The translations under genes and the position numbers were made by a program. A DNA stretch of 19,394 nucleotides from Oscillospiraceae bacterium. Its GTDB lineage: Bacteria; Bacillota; Clostridia; Oscillospirales; Oscillospiraceae. Positions 7,539 through 14,234 of the stretch are shown one piece after another. The notes below the pieces were generated by a model. The model worked only from the letters and a program-made list of their open reading frames with translations. It had not been told where the DNA came from and did no database searches. Where the stretch lies: the NCBI GenBank assembly GCA_016296045.1, contig JAEDKB010000012.1:1-19394 (forward strand), written 5' to 3'. Numbering within the stretch: the first letter of the stretch is position 1; every line of letters starts with the position of its first letter.

Positions 7539-8849
7539 ATGAAAAAAGGAAATGCAAAAGCGCTGCTTCCCATCGGCGTTTTTCTGATTATCTATCTGGG
7601 ACTCGGTATTCTGTTCGAGTATGGACTGAAGATCGAAATGGGCTTCTACAATATTCCGATTGTTGTCGCCTTTCTAATTGCACTGCTGGTTGCCTGCCTG
7701 CAGAACCGAAAGCTGTCTTTCGATGAGAAGCTCGTGTTCATGGGCAAGGGAATCGGTGACAAGGACATTGTCACCATGATCCTGATTTTCATGGCTGCCG
7801 GTATTTTCGGCGGTGTTGTCGGCCGCTCCAGCGCCAACAGCGTGGCATACTTCATGCTCTCCATCATTCCCGCAAAGTTTGCTGTGGCTGTTCTGTTTGT
7901 CATCAGCTGCTTTGTTTCTACTGCAATGGGTACCTCTGTCGGCACCATCACGCTGATCACGCCGATCGCCGTTTCCGTTGCGCAGGCATCCGGCTTCTCC
8001 ATGCCGCTCTGCATCGGCACGGTCGTCGGCGGCGCCATGTTCGGCGACAATCTTTCCTTCATTTCCGACACCACCATTGCCGCCTGCAACGGTCAGGGCT
8101 GCCAGATGAAGGATAAGTTCCGTGCAAACTTTGCAATCGCACTGCCCGCTGCGATCGCAACGCTGATTCTGATTCTTGTGCTGACGCTGACGCAGGGCGA
8201 TCCTGATCTGGCAATGGAAGACTATAACCTGATTCAGATCATTCCTTATGTGCTTGTCCTGATCGGCGGTATTATCGGCATCAATGTATTTGTTGTCCTG
8301 ATTATCGGTATCGTTTCCGGTTCTGCCATTATGCTTGCGACCGGCGCTACGGCTCCTACTGATCTGCTTGCCAGCATGGGTGCAGGCGCTTCCGGTATGT
8401 TTGAAACCACGATGGTTGCGATCCTTGTTTCTGCGATCTGTGCGCTGGTTCGTGAGTACGGCGGATTTGATGCGCTGCTCGCGTGGATCAAAAAAGTATT
8501 CCGCGGCAAAAAGGGCGGCCAGCTCGGCGTCGGCCTGCTTGTCGGTGCAATGGATATCGCAACGGCAAACAACACAGTTGCAATCGTTATGGCAAACCCG
8601 ATTGCCCGCGACATGGCACAGGAATACGGCTTCTCCGCAAAGAAAACCGCTTCTCTGCTGGATACATTCTCCTGTATCTTCCAGGGCATCATTCCTTATG
8701 GCGCACAGATGCTCGTTGCCATCTCCACGGCAAGTCTGCTGGATGTGAATGTTTCTGCATTTGAAATCATTCCCAATCTGTTCTATCCGTTCTTCCTGCT
8801 TATCAGCTCTCTGGTGTTTATCTACATCATTCCGGAGAAAAAGAAATAA
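7539..8849 (+). CDS. Na+/H+ antiporter, NhaC family
   Basis: This 436-residue polytopic protein has about 11-12 hydrophobic segments and the family hallmark GDNLSFISDTT around residues 169-179, plus STAMGTSVGT and the second-half motif GAMDIATANNT. NhaC-type proteins exchange sodium for protons across the cytoplasmic membrane and support pH and salt homeostasis; some relatives carry organic acids or amino acids instead. The ATG follows CGGAGGAAAT. It is a single-gene unit with its own promoter and terminator. Cation versus organic substrate cannot be decided from sequence. Confidence 0.88.
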   Translation: MKKGNAKALLPIGVFLIIYLGLGILFEYGLKIEMGFYNIPIVVAFLIALLVACLQNRKLSFDEKLVFMGKGIGDKDIVTMILIFMAAGIFGGVVGRSSANSVAYFMLSIIPAKFAVAVLFVISCFVSTAMGTSVGTITLITPIAVSVAQASGFSMPLCIGTVVGGAMFGDNLSFISDTTIAACNGQGCQMKDKFRANFAIALPAAIATLILILVLTLTQGDPDLAMEDYNLIQIIPYVLVLIGGIIGINVFVVLIIGIVSGSAIMLATGATAPTDLLASMGAGASGMFETTMVAILVSAICALVREYGGFDALLAWIKKVFRGKKGGQLGVGLLVGAMDIATANNTVAIVMANPIARDMAQEYGFSAKKTASLLDTFSCIFQGIIPYGAQMLVAISTASLLDVNVSAFEIIPNLFYPFFLLISSLVFIYIIPEKKK

Positions 8850-8860
8850 TATGGATAAGG

Positions 8861-8889
8861 AAAAGGCACCCGAAAGGGTGCCTTTTGTT
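8861..8889. terminator. Bidirectional terminator between antiporter and trmB
   Basis: An 11-bp stem (AAAAGGCACCC and complement) closes a GAAA tetraloop. It has a T run on the plus strand and an equivalent run on the minus strand. It sits between the two convergent stops and touches the trmB stop codon. Confidence 0.88.
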
Positions 8890-9601
8890 ATGCTTCTTCT
8901 GAACTTGCGGATCCATCGGTTTCATCAATTTCTTCCGGTTCCGGATCAGCGGGGCGGGGAGCCTTCGTGACAACGACAGCTTCGCAGCGGTTGATGGGAG
9001 TTCCAAGCTCGTAGAATTTCTGCTCATAGCCGGTCATAATGCCGACGGGCCCGTTGGCGTGCAGATCACGGGTGACATTGCGCAGTTCCAGAAAGCACGA
9101 TTCCATCTCCGGCAAGGACCACTCAAAGAGCTTGGCGTTGTCGGTTTTGAAGTGGATCTGACCGTTCAGCTTGAGAACGTGCTTGTATTTTTCCAGGAAG
9201 GTGTGGTGCGTCAGGCGTCGTTTGGCGTTTTTCTTTCTCGGCCACGGATCACAGAAATTGATATAAAGAAGATCAATCTCGCTTTCTGCAAAAAAAGCTT
9301 CAATATTGGCTGCATCCAGGGACACAAAAAATACATTTTTGAGTCCCTTATTGACGGCTGCTTCCATGGCAAGAACGAGGGCGTCCGGTACACGTTCAAT
9401 GGCAATCAGCAGAACATCGGGTTCTGCCTCTGCTGTTTCAACGGTAAATTTGCCTTTGCCGCAACCCACTTCCACACGCAGCTCGCGGCATTCGGGCATC
9501 AGGCTGCGCCAGTTTCCGCGAAGCGCCTCCGGATCATGGATCCAAACGGATTCGCAGACCGCCATGCGCGGCTCAAGATTGTTTCTTCTTCTCATTCTCA
9601 T
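8888..9601 (-). CDS. trmB: tRNA (guanine-N7-)-methyltransferase TrmB
   Basis: TrmB methylates N7 of G46 in the variable loop of tRNAs using S-adenosylmethionine. The 237-residue protein shows the SAM-binding strand and loop VEVGCGKG (43-50), an acidic ribose-binding ER at 69-70, the diagnostic DPWPRKKNAKRR block (118-129) and the FKTDN motif (151-155). It extends about 25 residues past the usual end as an acidic Pro/Glu-rich tail. The ATG has GAGG 8 nt upstream. It is transcribed divergently from the neighbouring tRNA-Pro gene. Confidence 0.95.
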   Translation of the reverse strand: MRMRRRNNLEPRMAVCESVWIHDPEALRGNWRSLMPECRELRVEVGCGKGKFTVETAEAEPDVLLIAIERVPDALVLAMEAAVNKGLKNVFFVSLDAANIEAFFAESEIDLLYINFCDPWPRKKNAKRRLTHHTFLEKYKHVLKLNGQIHFKTDNAKLFEWSLPEMESCFLELRNVTRDLHANGPVGIMTGYEQKFYELGTPINRCEAVVVTKAPRPADPEPEEIDETDGSASSEEA

Positions 9602-9631
9602 AGCTATTACCTCGCTCTATTTCTGCGTATC

Positions 9632-9660
9632 AGCATATCATAGATCCGGGATATTTACAA
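9632..9660 (-). promoter_or_regulatory. Promoter of trmB
   Basis: On the minus strand, TTGTAA and TATGCT have a 17-nt spacer, and the start site falls about 25 nt before the trmB ATG. Confidence 0.5.
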
Positions 9661-9681
9661 CTGCGGCTTTCTGAAAAGCGC

Positions 9682-9710
9682 TTGCATTTTTGTAGCTTGT
9701 TGGGTATAAT
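9682..9710 (+). promoter_or_regulatory. Promoter of tRNA-Pro
   Basis: TTGCAT and a consensus TATAAT are separated by exactly 17 nt. The likely start is a few bases before the mature tRNA 5' end at 9722. Confidence 0.85.
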
Positions 9711-9721
9711 ACTATCCAGTC

Positions 9722-9798
9722 CCGGGTTTAGCGAAGTTTGGTATCGCGCCTGGTTTGGGACCAGGAGACCGTGGGTTCAAGTCCCGCAACCCGGACCA
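9722..9798 (+). tRNA. tRNA-Pro (anticodon UGG), CCA encoded
   Basis: The cloverleaf is complete. The acceptor CCGGGTT pairs with AACCCGG. The anticodon stem CCTGG/CCAGG encloses the loop TTTGGGA with anticodon TGG at 9756-9758. The T arm is GTGGG-TTCAAGT-CCCGC, with one G-T wobble. Discriminator A at 9795 is followed by an encoded CCA (9796-9798). It reads CCN proline codons. Confidence 0.96.
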
Positions 9799-9800
9799 AA

Positions 9801-9836
9801 AAGCACAGATCGCAGTTTTGCGGTCTGTGCTTTTTT
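9801..9836 (+). terminator. Terminator of tRNA-Pro
   Basis: A 14-bp stem with one G-T wobble (9801-9814 with 9819-9832) and a 4-nt loop ends in a run of T. It begins 2 nt after the encoded CCA. Confidence 0.9.
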
Positions 9837-9855
9837 GATAGTGCGAGACTTGAAA

Positions 9856-9896
9856 GGCGGCTCTTGGCGACAGTCCGGTGGACTGTCGCAACCGCC
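9856..9896. repeat. Long imperfect inverted repeat, possible dispersed element
   Basis: An inner perfect 9-bp stem (CGACAGTCC, loop GGT, GGACTGTCG at 9868-9888) is nested in an outer GGCGG/CCGCC pairing (9856-9860 with 9892-9896). It lies in non-coding DNA after the tRNA terminator and has no T run, so it is a poor terminator. It could be a REP-like dispersed repeat; other copies are not visible in this window. Confidence 0.5.
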
Positions 9897-9933
9897 GTGG
9901 CTTTTCCGCAGAAAAGAAGTCCTGCGAATATAG

Positions 9934-9970
9934 AAAGTGCAGGCTGCCGATTGGCGGCCTGCACTTTTAT
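9934..9970. terminator. Terminator downstream of the MATE gene
   Basis: A 15-bp stem with one wobble (9934-9948 with 9953-9967) has a GATT loop. It lies 34 nt beyond the MATE stop on the minus strand. The T run is better on the plus strand (CTTTTATAT), so it may act in both directions. Confidence 0.7.
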
Positions 9971-10003
9971 ATGTTGTCAGAAATGCTGCCTTTGAATGAC
10001 GAT

Positions 10004-11356
10004 TTAATCCGGAAGATCCCGAATGATCCGTTTATAGAGTCGGAAAAACAGAAGCAGCGTGACCGTGATGGACATGATCTCTGCGATGGGGTAGGCAAGC
10101 CAGACCATATTCAGCTTTCCCGTGAGGGAGAACAGATATGCTACGGGCAGCAGGATCAGCAGCTGGCGAGCCACGGAAACAATGGTGGAATAGGTACCGT
10201 GGCCGAGTGCCTGAAAAACGGAAGAGATTGCAATGCAGGCTCCGGCAAAGATGTAGCTGGTACTGATGATGCGCAGGGCGGGAACGCCGATGGAAAGCAT
10301 TTCTTCCGAGGCCTCGAACAGACTGAGTGCCTGCGCAGGCAGAAGCTGCATCACAAGCAGACCGAGCAGCATAAATCCGGTTGCGGCGATGACACCGATT
10401 TTCACAGCGGAGAGCATCCGCTTGCGGTGGCGTGCGCCGAAATTGAACGCGACGATCGGAATGACGCCGTTGTTGAGACCGAATACCGGCATAAAAATGA
10501 AGCTCTGCAGCTTGAAATAGACGCCGAAGACGGTGACGGCAAGGTCAGAGAACTTGTTGAGAATCTTGTTCATACCAGTCGTCATCAAAGAACCGACAGC
10601 CATCATCAGAATGGACGGAACACCGACCTCCAGTATGCGGCCAATGATGAATTTTTCCGGTTTAAAAGCAGCAGCGGAGAGATTTACATCCGGATTTTTG
10701 AAATGGTTCAGGATGACTGCGAGAATGAAGGCAAGAATCTGACCGATGACAGTTGCGATTGCGGCGCCCTTTGCACCCATGGTGGGCAGACCGAAGTAGC
10801 CGAATATGAAAATCGGGTCAAGAATAATGTTGACAATTGCACCGAGACCCTGCGTAAACATGGTAAGAAGCGTTCTGCCGGTGGCCTGCATATAACGCTC
10901 GAACAAAATCTCGCCGAAGATACCGAAGGAGAATCCGCAGCAGATGGAAAGGTACTCTGTGCCGTAGCGAATAATGGACTCAGTTTTTGTCTGGAAGGAA
11001 ATGAACCAATTTGCACCGAACAGTCCAAACAGCAAAAACAGCAGGTAGGAGACAGAAGAAAGCAGCAGACCGTTTCCTGCAGTGCGGTTTGCACGCGCAT
11101 AATTCTTCTCGCCGAGAGATTTGGAAAGCAGCGCGTTGACACCGACGCCAACACCGGTGGCAAAACCGATCATCAGATTCTGCGCGGGAAAGGCATAGGA
11201 AATGGCAGCCAGAGCCTCTTCGCTGAAGCGCGAAATATAGATACTGTCGATAATGTTGTAGCATGCCTGAACAAGCATGGAGATGATCATGGGCAGCGAC
11301 ATTGTAAAGACGAGCTTACCCACGGGCATATAACCCATTTTATTTTCTTTCTGCAT
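10004..11356 (-). CDS. MATE family multidrug/Na+ efflux transporter
   Basis: This 450-residue protein has about 12 hydrophobic segments in two homologous halves, the layout of MATE (NorM/DinF-like) exporters that expel organic cations by Na+ or H+ exchange. Typical stretches are PMIISMLVQACYNIIDSIYIS near residues 22-42, ATGVGVGVNALLSKSLGEKNY, LDPIFIFGYFGLPTMGAKGAAIATV, and, at the start of the second half, PSILMMAVGSLMTTGMN. I chose the ATG with AAAGGA 6 nt upstream rather than an earlier in-frame Met. It is the last host gene before the phage-like region. The substrate is unknown. Confidence 0.92.
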   Translation of the reverse strand: MQKENKMGYMPVGKLVFTMSLPMIISMLVQACYNIIDSIYISRFSEEALAAISYAFPAQNLMIGFATGVGVGVNALLSKSLGEKNYARANRTAGNGLLLSSVSYLLFLLFGLFGANWFISFQTKTESIIRYGTEYLSICCGFSFGIFGEILFERYMQATGRTLLTMFTQGLGAIVNIILDPIFIFGYFGLPTMGAKGAAIATVIGQILAFILAVILNHFKNPDVNLSAAAFKPEKFIIGRILEVGVPSILMMAVGSLMTTGMNKILNKFSDLAVTVFGVYFKLQSFIFMPVFGLNNGVIPIVAFNFGARHRKRMLSAVKIGVIAATGFMLLGLLVMQLLPAQALSLFEASEEMLSIGVPALRIISTSYIFAGACIAISSVFQALGHGTYSTIVSVARQLLILLPVAYLFSLTGKLNMVWLAYPIAEIMSITVTLLLFFRLYKRIIRDLPD

Positions 11357-11463
11357 TGTTGTTCCTTTTCTGAATTCGTCAAAAATCATACTTCTATACT
11401 GTACAGATATTCATCCATTTTGTAAATCGGCAGGCTTCATAAAAAAGAATGCAGAAAGAGAGG

Positions 11464-11491
11464 ATTATGAGAAACATAGCGCAGATGTCAA
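11464..11491 (-). promoter_or_regulatory. Candidate promoter for the MATE gene at the element junction
   Basis: On the minus strand, TTGACA (11486-11491) and CATAAT (11464-11469) have a 16-nt spacer and read toward the MATE gene. A second, weaker candidate, TTTACA-N17-TACAGT (11398-11426), lies nearer the gene. The better -35 sits within about 40 nt of the transposase stop, close to the presumed phage end. Confidence 0.5.
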
Positions 11492-11530
11492 GTATTTTGT
11501 GCGAAAAAGATAGAATAAATTTTTGAGCGT

Positions 11531-12580
11531 TCACGCCGCCCGGTCAAACGCTATCTTGAAAGCCTCCGCCGAGGACATAAAGCCGAGTATTTCTCTCGGG
11601 TAATCATTGAGCCACGTCTCGACGCGCTTAACCTCCGCCGCCGTCACTTTGTCGAAGTCCGTCCCTTTCGGGAACTGCCGCCGTATCATGCGGTTAATAT
11701 TCTCGTTTGTGCCGCGCTCACAAGAGCTATACGCATGGCAGTAATAGACCGTCGTCCGCTTTGCATCCTTGCGGCGAGCGCTCCGCTCGATGCCGTCAGC
11801 ATCCGCGAACTCGGAGCCGTTGTCTACGGTTATCGTTTTGAATATCTCATAGAACGCCGCTCCGTAAATGCGCTCGAGGCGGTCTAAAGCCGCGACGACC
11901 GTTTCGGCGCGCCCGTCCTTAATGCGGATAATGATTTCCCGCCGTGTTACCCGCTCGGAGAGGACGAGGAGACGAGCTTTCGTCCGCTTCTTTCCGACGA
12001 CGGTATCCATTTCCCAATGTCCCGGCTCTTGCCGCTCGTTGATATAATCCGGCCTCTGCTCGATGCTCGTCCCGCTGGATGCGCGAGACTGCTTTTTCCG
12101 TATGGTCTTGTGCTTCTTCTTGCGGTCGCCCTTTTCCGGGAGGTCTTGATTTGTGAGCGTGAGAAAAACGCCGTCCTCAACGTACTTGTAAATCGTCGCA
12201 CGGCAAAAGGTTATTCCGAAGTGCTTATATTTTTCCTGCTTGAGTAGAGCGCACACCGCCGCCGGGGAGTAATCCTCGTTCCCGATTTTATCCTCGATAA
12301 ACTGCGCGGCGGCGTGGTTTTTCCCAATCTTGAGCGGAGCTCCTTTCGCGGAGAGCCCCTCTTGATACCTCGCCTCGGCGATTTCCGGGCTATACCGCTC
12401 CTCGGTCGTGTAATCGGAGTTTAGATGCTCATACGTCCCGCGCTTGAGCTCGCGGTAAACGGTGCTGATATGTACGCCCAATTCCTCGGCGATTTCTTTT
12501 TTCGAGTGTCCATGCTTGAGCATTGTCTCGAGCTTGATACGGCTCGTCCAATTAAGTTGTTTATATGTCCGCTCTCCCAT
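11531..12580 (-). CDS. IS30-family DDE transposase
   Basis: At 349 residues it has the IS30 length. The N-terminal helix-turn-helix LTHH-type region spans about 14-46 (KKEIAEELGVHISTVYRELKRG). The RNase-H-like core carries HWEMDTVVG (D192), ITVDNGSEF (D253) and the CERGTNENINR block (E288 or E293), giving a DDE triad. I chose the ATG with GAGGGAGGG upstream. No matching inverted repeats were found by eye around the gene, which argues against a simple IS30 insertion. It may be the recombinase of the surrounding phage-like element. A terminator just upstream separates it from the preceding gene, so it needs its own promoter, which I could not find. Confidence 0.92.
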   Translation of the reverse strand: MGERTYKQLNWTSRIKLETMLKHGHSKKEIAEELGVHISTVYRELKRGTYEHLNSDYTTEERYSPEIAEARYQEGLSAKGAPLKIGKNHAAAQFIEDKIGNEDYSPAAVCALLKQEKYKHFGITFCRATIYKYVEDGVFLTLTNQDLPEKGDRKKKHKTIRKKQSRASSGTSIEQRPDYINERQEPGHWEMDTVVGKKRTKARLLVLSERVTRREIIIRIKDGRAETVVAALDRLERIYGAAFYEIFKTITVDNGSEFADADGIERSARRKDAKRTTVYYCHAYSSCERGTNENINRMIRRQFPKGTDFDKVTAAEVKRVETWLNDYPREILGFMSSAEAFKIAFDRAA

Positions 12581-12604
12581 AGCGCGCCCTCCCTCAAGAT
12601 ATAG

Positions 12605-12628
12605 AAAAAGGGCGGGAAAGTCCCGCCC
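12605..12628 (-). terminator. Terminator after the ribbon-helix-helix gene
   Basis: The 8-bp stem GGGCGGGA/TCCCGCCC with a short AAG loop is followed on the minus strand by TTTTT. It starts 5 nt past the small regulator's stop. Confidence 0.8.
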
Positions 12629-12633
12629 TCTCG

Positions 12634-12825
12634 TTACTGCGATAGAAAGTCCTCTATCGCCTTTTTGATAATCTGCGCTTGCGGTATGCCCTCGGCGGCG
12701 CATTTTGCCTTGAAAGCCGCCGCGAGCTCTTTCGGCACTCGCGCGGAGATAATATCATACGTTTTATCTATATATCTCTGTTTGACTGCCGTCGAGGTCT
12801 TAGTCTTTCTTTTTTCCTCTGCCAT
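12634..12825 (-). CDS. Small ribbon-helix-helix (Arc/CopG-like) protein
   Basis: This 63-residue protein has a basic N-terminus (about 1-17) followed by an Arc-like core. The strand segment DIISARVPKELAAAFKAKC is followed by GIPQAQIIKKAIEDFLSQ, matching the strand-helix-helix pattern of DNA-binding RHH dimers. The ATG has AAAGGAGG 7 nt upstream. It may regulate the transposase or the early genes; its target is unknown. The call rests on pattern, not a diagnostic motif. Confidence 0.72.
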   Translation of the reverse strand: MAEEKRKTKTSTAVKQRYIDKTYDIISARVPKELAAAFKAKCAAEGIPQAQIIKKAIEDFLSQ

Positions 12826-12913
12826 TCTGCCGCCTCCTTTTGGCGTTGATGAAAATAGAGATTGCGGATAGGGTAATGCTTACCCCGCACAAAACATAGA
12901 TAACCGTCGTCAT
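12800..12913 (-). CDS. Tiny predicted membrane protein
   Basis: This is a 37-codon frame. Residues 3-23 are hydrophobic (VIYVLCGVSITLSAISIFI), followed by a strongly basic tail (KRRR and GKKKD), a common small membrane-protein layout. It overlaps the start of the ribbon-helix-helix gene and contains that gene's ribosome site. No good ribosome site precedes its own ATG. An overlapping alternative frame (12,768-12,935) has an AAGGAT site but overlaps the next gene more. Only one, if any, is likely real. Confidence 0.38.
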   Translation of the reverse strand: MTTVIYVLCGVSITLSAISIFINAKRRRQNGRGKKKD

Positions 12914-12951
12914 GGTCGTTTGACATTGAGCGCATTTCGTGTTATCCTTGG

Positions 12952-12980
12952 AGGGCAAGGGGGATTTCTCCCCCTGCCCT
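12952..12980. other. Strong hairpin after a 40-residue gene
   Basis: AGGGCAAGGGGGA pairs with TCCCCCTGCCCT with one bulged A and a TTTC loop. It abuts the stop codon of the small gene to its right on the minus strand. There is no T run on that strand, so it could be an attenuator or an mRNA-end stabiliser rather than a strong terminator. Confidence 0.55.
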
Positions 12981-13103
12981 TTACTCGGTGAGCTTTTCTA
13001 TCAGCAGTAGAATAGCAATCACGAGATTAAGGATTGCGGTAACAAGGTTTAAGTAGCTGTCCGGCTCGGCCTTGTTGCCGCGTTTCTTTTTTCGCTTGCT
13101 CAA
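12981..13103 (-). CDS. Small membrane protein under operator control (TTG start)
   Basis: I start this 40-residue protein at a TTG because AAAGGAGGT lies 7 nt upstream. A longer frame would begin upstream inside the promoter. The first 12 residues are very basic (SKRKKKRGNK), and residues 17-37 form a hydrophobic helix (YLNLVTAILNLVIAILLLIE). Its promoter contains a perfect 18-bp palindrome. The function is unknown. It is the first gene of the leftward group leading to the transposase. Confidence 0.62.
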   Translation of the reverse strand: MSKRKKKRGNKAEPDSYLNLVTAILNLVIAILLLIEKLTE

Positions 13104-13128
13104 TGCGTTTACCTCCTTTCTGTCTATT

Positions 13129-13157
13129 ATAATAGCATACTGCTCGCAGTATGTCAA
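13129..13157 (-). promoter_or_regulatory. Promoter with embedded palindromic operator
   Basis: On the minus strand, TTGACA (13152-13157) and TATTAT (13129-13134) have a 17-nt spacer. The perfect palindrome CATACTGC-TC-GCAGTATG (13136-13153, plus-strand reading) fills the spacer and touches the -35. A bound repressor would exclude RNA polymerase. Its sequence differs from the repeats at 13,466-13,528, so a second regulator may be involved. Confidence 0.72.
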
Positions 13158-13177
13158 GAGTTTTTTCAAAAAAGTGC

Positions 13178-13209
13178 AAAAAATAATCCCCGGTGATGAG
13201 GCCGGGGAT
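13178..13209 (-). terminator. Terminator of the XRE repressor gene
   Basis: The 8-bp stem ATCCCCGG/CCGGGGAT directly abuts the repressor stop and is followed on the minus strand by TATTTTTTG. Confidence 0.8.
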
Positions 13210-13452
13210 TTACTCTATTCCGAGGAGCCAAATGGCGGACACGCCGAGGACGCGGGCAAAGACGGGTATCTCGTAATCGGGAATAAACCGCGTCCCAATT
13301 TCAATACGACTTATTGAGTCCCGCTCCATTGTTACGCCCTCGACCTGCACCCGCGCCGCGAGGTCGCTTTGTGAGAGCCGGAGCTTTAGCCGTGCCTCGC
13401 GGATGCGCTCGCCGCTTATATTCTTCTTTCCCTCAAAATCATATATCCGCAA
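13210..13452 (-). CDS. XRE-family (Cro/CI-like) repressor
   Basis: This 80-residue protein is a single helix-turn-helix domain. It contains GERIREARLKLRLSQSDLAARV, then DSISRIEIGTRFIPDYEI and a C-terminal FARVLGVSAIWLLG, the layout of phage-type HTH_3 proteins. I chose a TTG start with GGGAGG 7 nt upstream. An ATG 5 codons earlier has no ribosome site and lies inside an operator-like repeat. It is divergent from the plus-strand pair at 13,568, and three related 11-nt sites lie between them. It probably controls itself and the divergent genes, as a lysogeny switch or a moron switch. Confidence 0.85.
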   Translation of the reverse strand: MRIYDFEGKKNISGERIREARLKLRLSQSDLAARVQVEGVTMERDSISRIEIGTRFIPDYEIPVFARVLGVSAIWLLGIE

Positions 13453-13465
13453 GCTCTCGCCTCCC

Positions 13466-13528
13466 ATGTGTTAATGTTCTGCATTTTTCTTGACTTTAGC
13501 ACATACGCAACGCATAATTGTGTTAAAG
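13466..13528. promoter_or_regulatory. Divergent control region with three repeated operator-like sites
   Basis: Three copies of an 11-nt motif of form WTGTGYTAAWG are present: ATGTGTTAATG (13466-13476, plus), ATGTGCTAAAG (13494-13504, minus) and TTGTGTTAAAG (13518-13528, plus). A plus-strand promoter, TTGACT (13490-13495)-N17-CATAAT (13513-13518), is embedded among them. The middle site overlaps the -35 and the third abuts the -10. Confidence 0.68.
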
Positions 13529-13567
13529 GTCAGCAGACCGAAAAAATAGGAGGGAGTTACTCATACC

Positions 13568-13951
13568 ATGAAAAAGCATATTGTTACTTGCGTGAAGTGC
13601 GGGAGGCAGTTCGACGCGAACGAGGGAGGCGCTTATTATCCCGAGTCCCGCCGCTATGTCTGCAAGCGTTGTGTAGATAAACAGAAGTCCGAGCAATCGG
13701 ATAGAGAAAAAGCTCGCAAGGCGGAGGAACGCAAGGCAGAGGCAGACGAGCGCGAGCGCGTTACGGGTATGCGGCAGTCAAAGGCCGCTATGCTCGTAAA
13801 GATTGTCGTCGGTGTTCTGTTCCTGTTCGCCGCCGTCTCGCTCGCCGTACAAGGGAATATCTCCTCTTTCGTGTGCGGGCTCGTTATCGGCGGCTCGCTG
13901 GTCGCGTGGGGGCTCGTGCCGTATCTGAAATCGAAAAGCGGGAGGCGGTGA
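13568..13951 (+). CDS. Zinc-ribbon membrane protein, function unknown
   Basis: This 127-residue protein has an N-terminal CxxC...CxxC ribbon (CVKCGRQF at 8-15 and CKRC at 32-35) that should bind zinc. A highly charged Lys/Glu/Arg stretch (about 40-75) that could form a coiled coil follows. Then come two hydrophobic segments (about 76-95 and 98-117) and a basic tail. The GGAGG site is unusually far, about 14 nt, from the ATG. It is divergent from the XRE repressor and followed 3 nt later by another small membrane gene. It may be a lysogenic-conversion or superinfection-exclusion gene. I do not recognise a family. Confidence 0.75.
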   Translation: MKKHIVTCVKCGRQFDANEGGAYYPESRRYVCKRCVDKQKSEQSDREKARKAEERKAEADERERVTGMRQSKAAMLVKIVVGVLFLFAAVSLAVQGNISSFVCGLVIGGSLVAWGLVPYLKSKSGRR

Positions 13952-13954
13952 GCT

Positions 13955-14224
13955 ATGTTTGTCAGCTTCTCGAAACGCCTAAAGTCAATGAGCGGTTTCC
14001 GGCTCGGAGTCGGCCTCCGGCTGACTCGGCGTAATTGTTGGTACTTCCTTTTCGTTTTGATGCTTGTCGGCTGTTTCTATTTCTGTTGGTATTCCGTGTT
14101 GGCTTGCGGATGGATGCTTTACGGCCTGTTCTACGGCCTTTATCTCGTGCTCAAGTATGCGGCAATCGGAGCGAAAAAGCTATATACGTGCATTAAAGGA
14201 GAAATAACGCACGCAAAGCACTAA
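13955..14224 (+). CDS. Small membrane protein, function unknown
   Basis: This 89-residue protein has a basic N-terminus (about 1-26) and two closely spaced hydrophobic segments rich in Trp, Tyr, Phe and Cys (about 28-50 and 52-70), then a short basic tail. GGGAGG lies 9 nt upstream of the ATG, inside the end of the preceding gene. The two are probably co-transcribed from the operator-controlled promoter at 13,490-13,518. The transcript ends at a bidirectional terminator shared with the endolysin. Confidence 0.68.
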   Translation: MFVSFSKRLKSMSGFRLGVGLRLTRRNCWYFLFVLMLVGCFYFCWYSVLACGWMLYGLFYGLYLVLKYAAIGAKKLYTCIKGEITHAKH

Positions 14225-14234
14225 AAGCGTAACA

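Noticed and set aside
9722..9798. tRNA-Pro as the attachment site of the prophage
   Set aside because: The tRNA is 1.8 kb away from the first phage-like gene with intact host genes between, and no partial tRNA copy is seen in the window.
9878..11425. A 515-codon plus-strand open frame opposite the MATE gene
   Set aside because: It is antisense to a clear membrane transporter, its composition is Asp/Gly/His/Gln-rich low complexity typical of a shadow frame, and it has no ribosome site.
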